NCBI RefSeq assembly: GCF_964340395.1
Contig: NC_135561.1
Location: 1,659,501 to 1,723,500, forward strand
Source of the DNA: Glandiceps talaboti
Taxonomy: Eukaryota; Hemichordata; Enteropneusta; Spengelidae
DNA: 64,000 nucleotides
Direction: 5' to 3'
Shown here: positions 16,986 through 36,042 of the stretch, one piece after another
Layout of the letters: each line of letters begins with the position of its first letter
Position numbering within the stretch: the first letter of the stretch is position 1
Made by a program: the position numbers and the translations under genes
The notes under the pieces: generated by a model
Told to the model about the DNA's origin: nothing
Databases searched by the model: none
What the model saw: only the letters and a program-made list of their open reading frames with translations

Positions 16986-18109
16986 TTGGGTCAGAATCGT
17001 TTAAATTTATAAAACATTATAATTTTGGGTGGGGATATGAATTATTGTTAGTGACATGTGGTTGAATTGAATCATAACTGGCAGACATTGTGACATGGGC
17101 AGGTACTAAGGCTGTATTTTAACCCATCTATGTACCAGGAAGGTCAAAGTCGTAAAGTTAGAGGGTTGAAATGTCGCCAATGCAGGGTTTAATTGATTAA
17201 AGTGTTGCTATGGTAACCTTCAAAATTAATTCAGGTAATCCTTCTGTATAAAGTTTTACGACCTATACCAATGACTGATCTGACGAAAGAATCTATCAAT
17301 TGAACAAATGAACCACTTTAACTCCGATTAATACCTAGAAGCCTATTGGGACACTTTGCATCGTGTTTAGAGCTACAACAAGCTCCGTGGGGACATATTT
17401 GGTAATTTCTTATTTTATTATAAATGAAACCAATTATGTAATTTCATTGCACACGTGTGTTTATAAGATTACTATTATGCTAACACTTTATTACTTTCTT
17501 AATTCTTTTCATACAGGCTATGTAAATCTGCATTCTATTGGTGTTATCAGCCTCTGAAAGGATATATTGTTCTGTTCAAAAAGAGAAAAGGGCTTTGTGA
17601 GAGCAGCTTTTATGCGACTCTGCGAATGACTAATTCTAGATTTCCGTTGGGAACTTTCTAATCAGGTCTTCCACCGACGAGCAGATGTGTTTACAGTTCT
17701 CTAAAGATATGCGGGATATGTGATGAAGACCGCCCTAGAGAGACAAGGCAGAGGAAAATATCAAACCTGTCATATCTCATAGTTTGAATTACGTACAAGA
17801 CCGCAGGTGCTTTCTTTCCGATCAAAACCATAGGATGTGGTTTCAAATACTTCCTGTAATAAAAGTGTATAATAGTTCCCATGTTACTTTATTTCCTGGC
17901 ATATCCATAATAGTATGTGTTTCCCTTGTAAATTACACATTCTTTGATATATTGTACGTTCAAAACATTTTGTTGTCAATTTTTTTAATGTTAGTATTAT
18001 TTAGTGAGCAAGAATTGACAGGACATCTGTGATTGGTTGCATAACTGCCATACTTCTCGCATCCCTTCAACTGGAAACTGTTATGCACTCATCACATATG
18101 ATATGGATG
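16986..18109. other. Non-coding region, no supported gene
   Basis: Only short frames under 85 codons occur, none with a domain or splice context. Nothing notable. Confidence 0.5.
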
Positions 18110-20769
<2,660 letters not shown>

Positions 20770-21150
20770 TCAGACGACAGGTCGACGATCTATTACGTCA
20801 GTGTACATGCATAATGCTACTCATGATTTGATGACGTCGAGTCAATAATATAATACGTCAGCATGCATACTAATTATCTGATGACATCGAGTCAATAATA
20901 TAATACGTCAGCATGCATACTCATTATCTGATGACATCGAGTCAGTAATATAATACGTCAGCATGCATACTCATTATCTGATGACATCGAGTCAGTAATA
21001 TAATACGTTAGCACTATGACGCTACTCATGCTTAGGTGACATCAAGACTTATACATTACGTCATCATTCGACGCTACTCATGATTTAATGACGTTAACTT
21101 AATAATCTATTACGTCAACTTGCATGACGCTACTCGTGATTTGATGATGT
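20770..21150. repeat. 50-bp minisatellite near MS4A-like gene 3' end
   Basis: The unit contains GAGTCAATAATATAATACGT, CAGCATGCATACTCATTATC and TGATGACATC. The central copies are nearly identical and the outer copies diverged. It lies just beyond the stop codon of the minus-strand MS4A-like gene, and may form part of its 3' UTR or 3' flank. Confidence 0.85.
21084..21089 (-). promoter_or_regulatory. Candidate poly(A) signal (ATTAAA)
   Basis: On the minus strand this reads ATTAAA, about 65 nt past the stop of the MS4A-like gene. It is the nearest common poly(A)-signal variant. Tentative. Confidence 0.35.
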
Positions 21151-21153
21151 TCT

Positions 21154-25126
<3,973 letters not shown>

Positions 25127-26598
25127 TTTGTCGATAAACGTCGTACACAGGTCTTCACAATTGTATCGTTGGAACGATTTTTTGTCAACTTTCTAAAAGG
25201 ACATACAGTGGTGTTTCGATCAAGTAGTTACCTTGAAAATGTTTCCATATAATATCGAATATATGACGGGTTAAGACAGAACAAGGCTTGGTTGTGGCAT
25301 CAAACCTTTTTATGGCACTACGTAATGAGTAACTGCGACAACCCCAGATACGTATGTCTATATATGGAGACTACGATGAGATCATCCAAACAACAGGTAG
25401 TTTCAAAGTTAATAATTAGCGAAAATGTGTTAATACAAAATCGAGGAATAACCGACCATGACCTGTTTGGCTATTTCTAATACAATAACACTCTGTTTTA
25501 GAGGACAATGACTTCTCACTGTTCTAAAACATCCTCTGTTATAATGAAGATTTTTTGTAAGTGGCGAATTTTTGCAATTATACCAAAACTGTGAAACCAC
25601 ATCACAAAAAATAATTAATTAAATAGTTGATATTAAATGCGGTAGCACCAAATTATCAAGGTTAATACTATAGTATAGACTGGGGCAATGTGAAGAGAGA
25701 CCCAAAAATACCAAGACTAACCCTATTCTGACGTCACTATTCTACCTACATTGCTTTCTCACGTACCACTATAATGGCATATGGTGATGATTGTTGTCTC
25801 GTGACCACCACGTGACACACCTATAAAAAGGACAAATAAGATGGAAAGAACAATGCATGTATCCGGTAGTAATCGAGTATAGTTTTTTTCCACATCTCAG
25901 TATATATCAATGACCATGGTGTCCCAGCCCAGAGACGTGTTTATTTGATGACTCCATGGCCATGCGCCACACACTGGCTTGTTCTCGGCCAAACGAATGT
26001 CGACAAGGTATTGTATCGAAGACTATGAAACCAAGTTAGTCCATACGCACAATCGTTTTCGATTCAGACATCTTAATTATGAAATGAAAAACTTTAAGAG
26101 CTTGCGTCTCTGAGCTTGCATCATTTTTACAGCGTGGCGGAAGATATGGAAAACTGGCAAAATGGTCGTTGGTGGCGCTTCTTCACCCGAATTTCATGCC
26201 CGAATTTACACATCTGACCCATTTCCTGCAATACAAGTCAAGCGAATAAGAGCTAGGCAATTCACTATACTAGTAACATACTAAGAGTCGCAGAATCTGC
26301 TAATTTTGGCATATTTTTATTACTGTGTAGAGTGCCACCTAGTATATTAGCAGCCAACAAACTTTCTACACAACTTCACAAATGACACATTGTGGTACAA
26401 AAAATATATCAAGACCTGTGAGAGTACATATGTGACTGTTAACTTCTTGAATTAGTATTTCTAGTAATTTTAGATGATAAGACATCGTCGAAATCGGAAG
26501 CAAAGCTCGAGCACCAAGTGCTCAAGTTGTGATTCATTATCAAATGATGTGTAGTTAAGAAGAGTTGCGCAATATCCAACAAACATACAAAATCGAAG
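25127..26598. promoter_or_regulatory. Divergent intergenic region MS4A-like / CCDC43
   Basis: About 1.5 kb separates the two start codons, and both genes read outward. It should hold both promoters and 5' UTRs. I see no convincing TATA box close to either start. A short inverted repeat around 25490-25545 (TGTTTTAGAGGA facing TCTAAAACA) is the only internal structure. Confidence 0.45.
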
Positions 26599-29314
26599 AT
26601 GGCTGCCGCCATCGCCGGAGATTTTGAATGTTGGCTTTCGGATAAATTATCCGAACTAAATATCGACGAGGATGTCTTTGGGACGTACATTACTGGTATC
26701 TTAGATACGGAAGATTCTAGTCATGATGACAAAGTCGAGGCTTTGGCAGGAATTCTGTCTGAAATCACGGTAAGTTTTGAATGGATCACATGCGAAGTGC
26801 ATGGATTGTTAAAACAAGCATGTTGTCCCTGGGTCATATAGCGGCAGCCATATTATTCAAGATCTCATTCAGAGCGAATTTGTGATATAGAAAATTTTGT
26901 TGTATTTACTGGTATAGCTAAATAACATATATAACAAAAAGGTATCAGATACCACCTTTTATATAATTATTTAACGCTGTATCGAGCAAGATTAACTATC
27001 GTGCTGTCAACATAACGGCTAACGTCAAAATTAACAACTGTTTCCATGCGTGGCTGTCAGTGTCACTGTTAAGCATCAAGCTGTTACCAGCAGACTACAT
27101 GTAGTTTAGCATTTCATGCCACTCGTCGCTATTTATAATGAAGTACTGCATAGTACGTCATAGTACGTCGTGGTACGTCCAAGGACTACGAGTTCTTTTA
27201 TGAGTCTCTGGAATTTAAGTTATTCTGACAAATATGTTGGTGGAATCTCAAATTTACTGCACTTGTGTGCATGACCAACACTTTTATTCAAGACCCAACT
27301 AAGATGTACATAGGCAGAACTCATATTTAACCATGTGAACTGTTTCAGCTATATTTCCATTGGTCTGTCAGACTATCACCTTGTAAAATATATAACTATT
27401 TGAATATAATTACTTTTAAGTTTCCAAAACCTGTTAAAATGTTGGAAAGATATCCAAGCGATGGGCCTTGAGATAATGGTGATGGGTACTTAGATATTAT
27501 TCCAGAATATTTGTCTTCATTCAGCCAAAGAAAATATGAGTGACCTAAGGGGTCTTGTCTCTACAAGTCACAAGACAAGTAGTGACAAACTAATACATCA
27601 CTCATGTTTTCTGCCCAAATGAAGGAAAAAATATTGCTACTCACTATGTCAGAAAGTTATTGAAAATAATCCCAATTTTTTCTTGACACCTCATCAGTGG
27701 TGCCAGGGGTGTAGTACAGATCAACAGTGTCGGGGTTTACTACAGGTTTTGCTTTTGTTTCTTGTAGGAAGATGGTGTTGAAGACACTTGTGAAGAAATC
27801 TTAACAAAGTGGCAAGAAAGTCATGAAAAGAAAGTGATGAAAGCACAAGAAGCCAAAGCTCTAGGTAAAGTGATAAAATTCAGAACAAGATTGATTTTAG
27901 TAGGTTGTGTTTTGGTTTTTGGTTAGGGTTGTCGGTGGCCGAGTGGTTAATCCACTTACCTCTTACCACTGCGGTCAGGGTTCGAACCCCATTCAGGGTT
28001 CAATTAAATTTACCTCGCTGTAAATAAGAAGAGTGTTATATAGTTTGACTCTACTGAACAATGCAGAGTTTTCCCTGGGTACTCTGGTTTCCTCCTGCAC
28101 TAACACTGAACCTTCCTCCTGTTATTGTATTTGGCAATGTAATGGCTGTTGGATGGTATGGTAAATATAATTAAAAACCTAATCATACAGGGTCTAACAT
28201 TAAGCTATACAAAGAGTTTGTGTCACAGTGGGCTGGAAATACAAAAACAAAAATCATTGTACACAAGATAATTGGAGAAAAAAATCAAAGTATATGGAAG
28301 GAAATTAACTTTAATTTAATTTATAAAATAAACTTACATGTACATGTGCACTTCAACACCCCCCCCCCCCCCACCCCCCACATGCACCCACACACCACCT
28401 TCACCTTAAAGACAGCGGCCCAACACCTCTGTAAGACATGGCTGGAAATTAACATTAGCCCTGTGTCCACAGACTACCAATTCTTGTCATGGGGCTACCA
28501 TAATTTGCAGCTGGTACCCGACTCAGGCTACCACTGATTATGTGATGATTTAAAGGATGGTAGATTTACAGACGTGAAAGTATTTTAATATTAAACACAG
28601 ATATTTCAAATAGGGGAACTCTGTTTTCAGTTCAGGAATGCAGGACTATTGGTCACAAACCTTGGGCTACCACTTTCTGAAATTTGTAGCCCACTTGGAC
28701 TACCAAAGAAAATAGTTAATTTCGAGCCCAGTATGAAGACCTGTGTCATTTGTACTTTTGTATGCAACTATATCCAAAATAAGATGATAAGTACACTTAG
28801 ATTTATTTTCTATTTTGTATTTGATATTTGTAGAAATAGAGGCTAGCAAACAGGCTGTGGCAAGCATCATGGAAAAACATACAACAAGTGTTGTCAAGAA
28901 AGAAATGACGGATGAAGAAAAGGCAAGAAAAGCAGCACTTCTAGCTCAGTATGCAGATGTTTCTGATGAAGAAGAAGAATATCCTTTGATAGTTTCATAC
29001 TTCATTGTCCAAATAATTGAAAATAGCTCAAGAATTCAACCAAGAATGTTGTTTACTTGATTTAGAATTCAACCAAGAACGTTGTTTACTAAATTTAAAA
29101 TTCAACCAAAAACGTTGTTTATTTGATTTAGAATTCAACCAAGAACATTGTCAGAAAATTATACACCCTACACATTTGATTTTGGACTCTATTAATTTAT
29201 TATCACATATTTAACATGGTAATACATGTATTTTAAAAAGGAAATGACAATTTTTCTCAAGAAAAACAATTCACATTGTTACTCTGTGGAAACAATAGTC
29301 TGCTTGTGTAATAT

Positions 29315-29412
<98 letters not shown>

Positions 29413-29890
29413 CAATATGTATGTATAAGGATTAAGACACTACAATACTTACTGCTCAACCAACACAAACTTATTGTATGCTTGATTGAAAGATTTTGTG
29501 TATGAAAGCTACAGATAATATCTTCGTAGTCTGTGTGACATTGATGAGACTGCCTCATTCATCTTTCCTTTCAAGTATTTATTATCTTTAACAAAGATGC
29601 ACAGAGGGCAGTGGACACCATGGAAACCATGCAACACAATTTGTACCCAATGGCTGTATCCTTTTCAGACAAAATTAGGCGTCAATAGACCATCTAATGG
29701 ATTACGCCCTCTAGTGGTGTAGTTCAACAGTGATGTAAACAATTTAACAGACCTTTCATAGTGTTGATTTCTTGGGTTCTACATCATTTGAAAGATCTGT
29801 TGTATGTATGCATATACAGGCAGACACACTCCCACACATACATACATGTATATGTACATACATACATACATACATACATACATACATACA

Positions 29891-29921
<31 letters not shown>

Positions 29922-30385
29922 GAACATACACACGTACATAGTCATGATGATACATATCTACCTATCTACATACATACATACATACATACATACATACATA
30001 CATACATACATACATACATACATACATACATACATACATACATACATACATACATACATACATACATACATACATACATACATACATACATACATACATA
30101 CATACACACACATGCCTATCTACCTACACACGTACATATTTACTATACATAGTTGTATCTACAGACATTGTTATTTTTCTTGACCACACTTTAGCTTCTC
30201 TGTTTCAAAACACCAATGCAAAGGCAATATCTGATGCAGAAAAGGCAAAACGTGAAAAGTCCAAACAGGAGTATGAGAAGAAAAAAGAGCGAGATAAGCT
30301 ACAGAGAGAGAAAGATAAACAGAAGGTCTTGGATAGAAAAGAGAAGGAGAAGAAGAGAACACAGAAACAGGAACGAAGGAGATAG
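26599..30385 (+). CDS. CCDC43: Coiled-coil domain-containing protein 43 (5 coding exons, 218 aa)
   Basis: Coding exons are 26599-26769, 27768-27864, 28834-28978, 29603-29655 and 30195-30385 (171+97+145+53+191 nt = 218 codons plus stop). The N-terminal helical region ([19 protein letters not shown]) and the segment [23 protein letters not shown] match the conserved CCDC43 signatures. So do [10 protein letters not shown] and the Lys/Arg/Glu-rich C-terminal coiled coil ending [14 protein letters not shown]. Vertebrate CCDC43 is about 224 aa, so length agrees. Introns 1-2 are ordinary GT-AG. Intron 3 starts ATATCCTTT and ends TTTAAC-N10-AC. Intron 4 starts GTATCCTTTT with branch-like TTTCTTGAC 11 nt before its AG. 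Both therefore look U12-type, and exon 4 was placed by that logic and by phase (2 in, 1 out). Its residues ([17 protein letters not shown]) are poorly conserved, so exon 4 is the least certain part. The molecular function of CCDC43 is not well established. Confidence 0.92.
27931..28175 (+). mobile_element. tRNA-derived SINE in CCDC43 intron 2
   Basis: The head resembles a tRNA gene: an A box (TGGCCGAGTGGTTAA) and a B box (GGTTCGAACCC) at the usual spacing. An unrelated body follows, with TTTCCCTGGGTACTCTGG then TTTCCTCCTGCA, a type of conserved central block found in several invertebrate SINEs. It ends in AT-rich sequence. The anticodon region cannot fold as a normal tRNA, so it is a SINE and not a tRNA gene. 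Confidence 0.75.
29030..29152. repeat. 33-bp tandem repeat in CCDC43 intron 3
   Basis: AGAATTCAACCAAGAA(T/C)GTT plus about 13 bases repeats nearly four times. The 33-bp period keeps reading frames open, so the apparent Phe-Asn-Gln-Glu frame is not a gene. Confidence 0.8.
29316..29409. repeat. (CA)n microsatellite in CCDC43 intron 3
   Basis: About 47 CA units with a single G interruption. Confidence 0.95.
29603..29655 (+). other. CCDC43: 53-nt exon flanked by U12-type splice sites
   Basis: The upstream acceptor is TCTTTAAC (29585-29592) followed by ...GCAC, with the branch A at 29591 and the terminal AC at 29601-29602, a spacing of 11 nt. The downstream donor is GTATCCTTTT at 29656. Incoming phase 2 and outgoing phase 1 agree with exon 3 and with exon 5 (acceptor TTTAG at 30194). 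The alternative is to join 28978 directly to 30190 after an AC. That also keeps the frame, but it leaves only about 6 nt between branch and acceptor. Confidence 0.65.
29826..30110. repeat. (CATA)n microsatellite in CCDC43 intron 4
   Basis: Long tetranucleotide tract with a small interrupted patch at about 29921-29970. It gives false His/Thr/Tyr/Ile frames. Confidence 0.95.
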
Positions 30386-33300
30386 CTACCATTACTGGAT
30401 TCACAATAATCAAAGGACTTGAATAACTTATGAAATATGTATTTTAAGACAACTTCAATATACATCATGGGTGGAAGGGTTGCAAGATCATAGTCACAGG
30501 CAGTGGTCAGTTTTCCTTCTTAGCACTCAGTATAAACTTATTTATTTTTTTATTTAAGTGAAATTTGCCAGAGGAAAACTTAATAATCACTTTTGATAAG
30601 AAGATTAAGATTAGTGTCTAGTTCAGATTGGAAGATGATGCACCAAGGCAGCATCAAATATCTATTTGAAATTTATATTTGATACGTGATCCTAATGGAA
30701 ATTATGTGTACACAAGTCAAACCTATAAACTGATTTTGTAATCAGTTCAAGGTAATATGGTAGCTAAAGATTAGATGCCATGTTAGATTTCCCATAATCC
30801 TCTTCCATGTCAAAGATCATTGCAGAAACTCATTATGTTCAGTTTCTTCTAGAGCTGTTAGTTGTTTCAGCTATGTGAGGAATTTTTTTACAGGAGCATC
30901 TGTGAATGTTTAACCTCTACGAAATCATGTATCAAAAGTTGACTTATAGTATGATATGATTGACCTTTGACCTCTTAAATCAAAATGGCCGACTGCTGAA
31001 AATTTATCACAAGGTATTATTGGTTCTATAATCAAAATTTTGACAAACATGTTTATTATCAGTTTGTTCTTGTGAATTTCAACTTAATTTATAATACATG
31101 CAAGGGAATTGAGATACAAGGGTTAATACTTAAACCATCAAAATATACTTATGTCAGTTGTGCAGTCATGATGGCTGTCAGAGTCACAATTAGATTTGCA
31201 GGCAGAAATTCTGCAAGTTGCTTATTTCAGACTCATACTGTAGTTTGTTCATACTATAGCCATGTATGATGTCAGTTTGTAAACCGGGCTTTAAAAATTT
31301 CCTGTTATATGAAACATAATTGAATAAAAAAGCCGCAAGAACAACTAACAGTATGTCTTCCTCTAATATCAATTTCAATATGATAACTTTATTGTCCATG
31401 TAAATGAAAAGTGTGCAATTGAGGTTTTTTCATTGTCATCACAGAATTCCAACATATCCAGCAGACTTTTCTATTAAAGCTTATTTGTGTATATACACAG
31501 TTAACAAAGATACATGTGGGCTCAATACAGTGTAACTTGTCTATTAGATTCAAAGCCAAGTAGTAAAATTAGGGAATTTGAAATGTTACCACCGATGCAA
31601 TGAAAGGTTTGTTAAAACAAAACAATAAAATTACACAAACTATGTAGATAGTGATGATTCAAGTCTACATTCTTACATTAGTGTCATCTTATATGTGGAA
31701 CATAAGGATTACATAGGATTATGTTTTGTTCTGGACCAACTTTTTCTAAAGCTCTTTCAGACATCTGTTTATCTCACCTTAAGTTTAATCATGTTCCAAC
31801 ATAGTCTGTTATATTCATTTCAACTTTGGAAGAATGTTCTGCTATGACAGTAAGAAATTTACAAATTATGATAATGATAATTGATAATTGAATTGAATTA
31901 ATTGTTAAGAAATTATAATCAGGGGACGTAGATAAGGACCAATATTTGGCAAAAACAACCACCCACTCAGCCATGTTTTGTCAGCTATTTTTCAGGAACC
32001 TGTTGTAAAATTCTTTATTTCAACTGGTATATTTCCATCAGTGGACAGATTTACGAGTCTTGTTCCTAGATATTACTGCCTACTTTTCACATTTTACCAG
32101 CTTCATTTAAAATGAGGGACATCCCTGGTAACTTGATATCAATCAATCACTTTATCAAGTTCCAGTTTGCACTACAGTGTGGAGTTCAGAGGTGGTGTAC
32201 AATTAGAAGGCTTCTAGAGTAGAAAGATGTCTTTTAATTCTTTCTGATATATTGCAGTATACATGTGAAAAGTATTTTATTTTAGGTCCTGTTACACAGT
32301 GCCCTCTAGTGGTAGCCAAATTGTGTTGGTGTGGGTCAGTATGATAGAAAGTGGCATTTCTTGTGAATCACCACATAGTAAGAGATACGGGAACATCAAA
32401 TTTTGGTGCATCACTAGAGATTATGTGTGTCAGTGGCGCGTCAAATTGGCATAGAGAGAGAGCACGCTTGTCCTGTATGTAAGTGTTTGTTTTGTATACA
32501 GCCCCTACCTCATATATATACAATAGCGTTCCAATCATACAAACTATACAGTCTATAGTCCTAAGGTTGTCTTTTTCTTTTTAAAACAGGAAATATGTGA
32601 TCTATTCCAACAGGAGATTACTTCAAATGTTTAGAATATGGACATTGGTTATTTATGAAATGATTTGCTCCAGAACAGTGGTAATTAAAGGGGTTGTGCA
32701 AAGGTTGTTTTTTTTTGTATGGAGAGGAGGGAGCATTAGAATAGCATGACTTTGCTTAATTTCTACTCCATGTGTTAGTATGGTGATGTAGGTGGGGGAG
32801 GGGGGGGGACATGGTTATCTTGCTGAAATTTTACTCCCTGTGTTTGTATGGGGAGCTCAGAAAAGGGAAGAACCGGGTTAATTTGCTGAGTTTGTACTCG
32901 GTATATACAGGGTGTTCGAAATAATAAGAGTTAAGTAGCCTCTTCTCACAAAAGAAGTCAGGAAAGGGTGAGTTAAGTAGCTTTTTCTCACAACACGGGC
33001 AAGGTGCTGGTTTTTGGTTGTGACACCAAAAATCAATTTTATTGTATTTATTGTATCATATTGTGTGTGGCATTGCTATAATTGCTTATTCATAAGTAAT
33101 GACATCAAGTTAATCTGACCAATCAGCAACATTGTTATATATTATGTAAATTTCATATTCTAAGTTATCGATCTGATCAATCATCAACATTGTTTCAAAG
33201 TATTTTACATAAATTTCATACTTGTGCAAAGTGTGGCATTGTGATATTTGCATATTCATAAGCAAATGACATCATATCATCAATCTGACCAATCAGCAAC

Positions 33301-33713
33301 CTTCTGAAAAGTAAGCATATGTGTCTTGATAAAACTGTTAGTAAACAATATACATGAATATACAGTAAATTCCAAACATTTAGAATTTTTTTTTATTCTC
33401 ACATCAAACAAAATTATATTATAATGAAGGTTGGTAAGGTAATGTTGCCGTTACTAATGTTGTATTTTTTTTCTTTTAATCAGAACAAAATTGCAATACT
33501 TTGTTTTTTTTATCATTGGGCCATAATCTGTGGAATTTAAGGATTACTGACTTTATAGGTTTTTTTTATTATGATGCATGTATTTATAATGTTGATTTTT
33601 ATTGAAGCTTCCAAGTGCCTTGTTAGTTTAGTTCAACTTATTAATTTTAGGCTATATACCATCTCTTTCCATTATTGTCAACATTTTTTATGTCTTTCAA
33701 GTTTGTGAAGGGA

Positions 33714-33714
<1 letters not shown>
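30386..33714 (+). other. CCDC43 3' UTR and flank
   Basis: No further gene is seen. The first AATAAA after the CCDC43 stop is at 31323-31328, giving a plausible 3' UTR of about 0.95 kb. Between about 33060 and 33310 two diverged copies of a roughly 190-bp sequence occur, both containing TCTGACCAATCAGCAAC and an AT-rich TTCATAAG block. The rest is featureless. Confidence 0.5.
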
Positions 33715-33778
<64 letters not shown>

Positions 33779-34911
33779 ACATGGTAGATAGGGGATAGTC
33801 CATGGGGCATTCTAACAGAATAAAGTGTGTGTGGCACATGGTAGATAGGGGATAGTCCATGGGGCATTCTAACAGAATAAAGTGTGTGTGGCACATGGTA
33901 GATAGGGGATAGTCCATGGGGCATTCTAACAGAATAAAGTGTGTGTGGCACATGGTAGATAGGGGATAGTCCATGGGGCATTCTAACAGAATAAAGTGTG
34001 TGTGGCACATGGTAGATAGGGGATAGTCCATGGGGCATTCTAACAGAATAAAGTGTGTGTGGCACATGGTAGATATGGGATAGTCCATGGGGCATTCTAA
34101 CAGAATAAAGTGTGTGTGGCACATGGTAGATAGGGGATAGTCCATGGCGCATTCTAACAGAATAAAGTGTGTGTGGCACATGGTAGATATGGGATAGTCC
34201 ATGGGGCATTCTAACAGAATAAAGTGTGTGTGGCACATGGTAGATAGGGGATAGTCCATGGCGCATTCTAACAGAATAAAGTGTGTGTGGCACATGGTAG
34301 ATAGGGGATAGTCCATGGGGCATTCTAACAGAATAAAGTGTGTGTGGCACATGGTAGATAGGGGATAGTCCATGGGGCATTCTAACAGAATAAAGTGTGT
34401 GTGGCACATGGTAGATAGGGGATAGTCCATGGGGCATTCTAACAGAATAAAGTGTGTGTGGCACATGGTAGATAGGGGATAGTCCATGGGGCATTCTAAC
34501 AGAATAAAGTGTGTGTGGCACATGGTAGATAGGGGATAGTCCATGGCGCATTCTAACAGAATAAAGTGTGTGTGGCACATGGTAGATAGGGGATAGTCCA
34601 TGGGGCATTCTAACAGAATAAAGTGTGTGTAGCACATGGTAGATAGGGGATAGTCCATGGGGCATTCTAACAGAATAAAGTGTGTGTGGCACATGGTAGA
34701 TAGGGGATAGTCCATGGGGCATTCTAACAGAATAAAGTGTGTGTGGCACATGGTAGATAGGGGATAGTCCATGGGGCATTCTAACAGAATAAAGTGTGTG
34801 TGGCACATGGTAGATAGGGGATAGTCCATGGGGCATTCTAACAGAATAAAGTGTGTGTGGCACATGGTAGATAGGGGATAGTCCATGGGGCATTCTAACA
34901 GAATAAAGTGA
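33715..34911. repeat. (TG)n tract plus 57-bp minisatellite, about 20 copies
   Basis: A (TG)n run (33715-33777) leads into about 20 nearly identical 57-bp units. Each contains CACATGGTAGATAGGGGATA, GTCCATGGGGCATTC and CAGAATAAAGTGTGTGTGG. Variation is limited to a few positions (GATAGGGG/GATATGGG, GGGGC/GGCGC, GTGGC/GTAGC). Because 57 is 19 codons, the minus strand is open for more than 400 codons in one frame and about 370 in another. This is a property of the repeat, not evidence of a protein. Each unit contains AATAAA followed by GTGTGTG on the plus strand. Confidence 0.95.
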
Positions 34912-36042
34912 AATAGTGTACAGATTGTCAGTTAATATCTGCACAGAATTAAATGTAATGATGTACACTGGTATATACCCCCAGGTATATACCGTCATAC
35001 TGCCTTTATATAATATCATACAATATCATTGGTGCAATTGTATTCATTTAAAGAATACTTGTCAGTATTTTGATATTCTGTAGGGAAAAGTCTGTTGTTA
35101 GTTTTCTTACTGTTATTAAAATGAGGTGTACTTGTTTTCATATAACATATTTAATCACATAATGTATTCTAGAATGTGTCATGTCACTCAGCGCCCTCAA
35201 CAGCCTTGCTGAGTGGTAGGCCAGGGTACATGTGATGGTGCCCTGACATTACATCACATGGCGTACCTCACAATGGCAATGTCAAGTCTGGCGGGGGGCA
35301 TCCTAATCAAACTTGGGTTGGGTTATACTCCACATGACTTGGTTTGGATGTTTCACAACAGCTTGCAGTGTGTTATAGATGCAAATTATTTTAGGGCAGA
35401 ATTGCAATAAAAAATATAGAAAAAAAACTAATTGAATCTTTTGTGTGTTTTTATGAATATATAGTTCCAGAATTACATGATTTACATCCTATAGATAAGG
35501 TGTCAGGCTTTTAAGAAGCCCTCAGGGGCAGGGCGCCCTCACACATCGATCAATCACTCATCACAGAGAGGAGGGTAGGGTGATACGACGTATATCTATG
35601 CTTAGATTCTAGTAGCTATAATGCATTGCTATTTTGATTTTCAATCAGTATTTTTATTTGTCTTAAGACCAGGGCCCAGAGACTTGTTCCTGGTCTTCAA
35701 ATCTATAGATTTGAAAGCCAACGACACGTCTCTGGGTTATATTTATATATACCGCATTAAATTCCCTCTCATGAAATTTGGAACTGTAAATAAACTTTTT
35801 ATGATAGCTATATTATATTTTAACCAGTGTAGGTAGTCCTGAGCTGCTACCCTTCCGTTTTTATTTTTCGCCACATTTACAAGAGGGCGCACTTCCATCT
35901 GGAGGAGAGGAGATCAACAAACGGACATTAGTTCTTATCCCAGTGCAATGCATGCAGTGAATATCGTCGTTTTCTAGAAAGTATGGGTATTATTTCGTGA
36001 CATTACTATATCAAATAGTGGCATATATCACATTTCCGTAGA
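34912..36042. other. Intergenic region upstream of ELP6
   Basis: No gene found. Around 35520-35580 a segment (AGGGCGCCCTCACACATCGA... GAGGAGGGT) is the inverted counterpart of the repeat at 37436-37640. The last 200 bp before 36043 are somewhat richer in GC and should contain the ELP6 promoter. Confidence 0.5.

Noticed and set aside
27931-28005. tRNA gene
   Set aside because: A and B boxes are present but the anticodon arm and acceptor stem do not form and a SINE body follows; called as a SINE.
33697-35019. 440-codon minus-strand open frame
   Set aside because: It is created by a 57-bp (19-codon) minisatellite; a second frame on the same strand is open as well, and no start, splice or domain evidence supports a protein.
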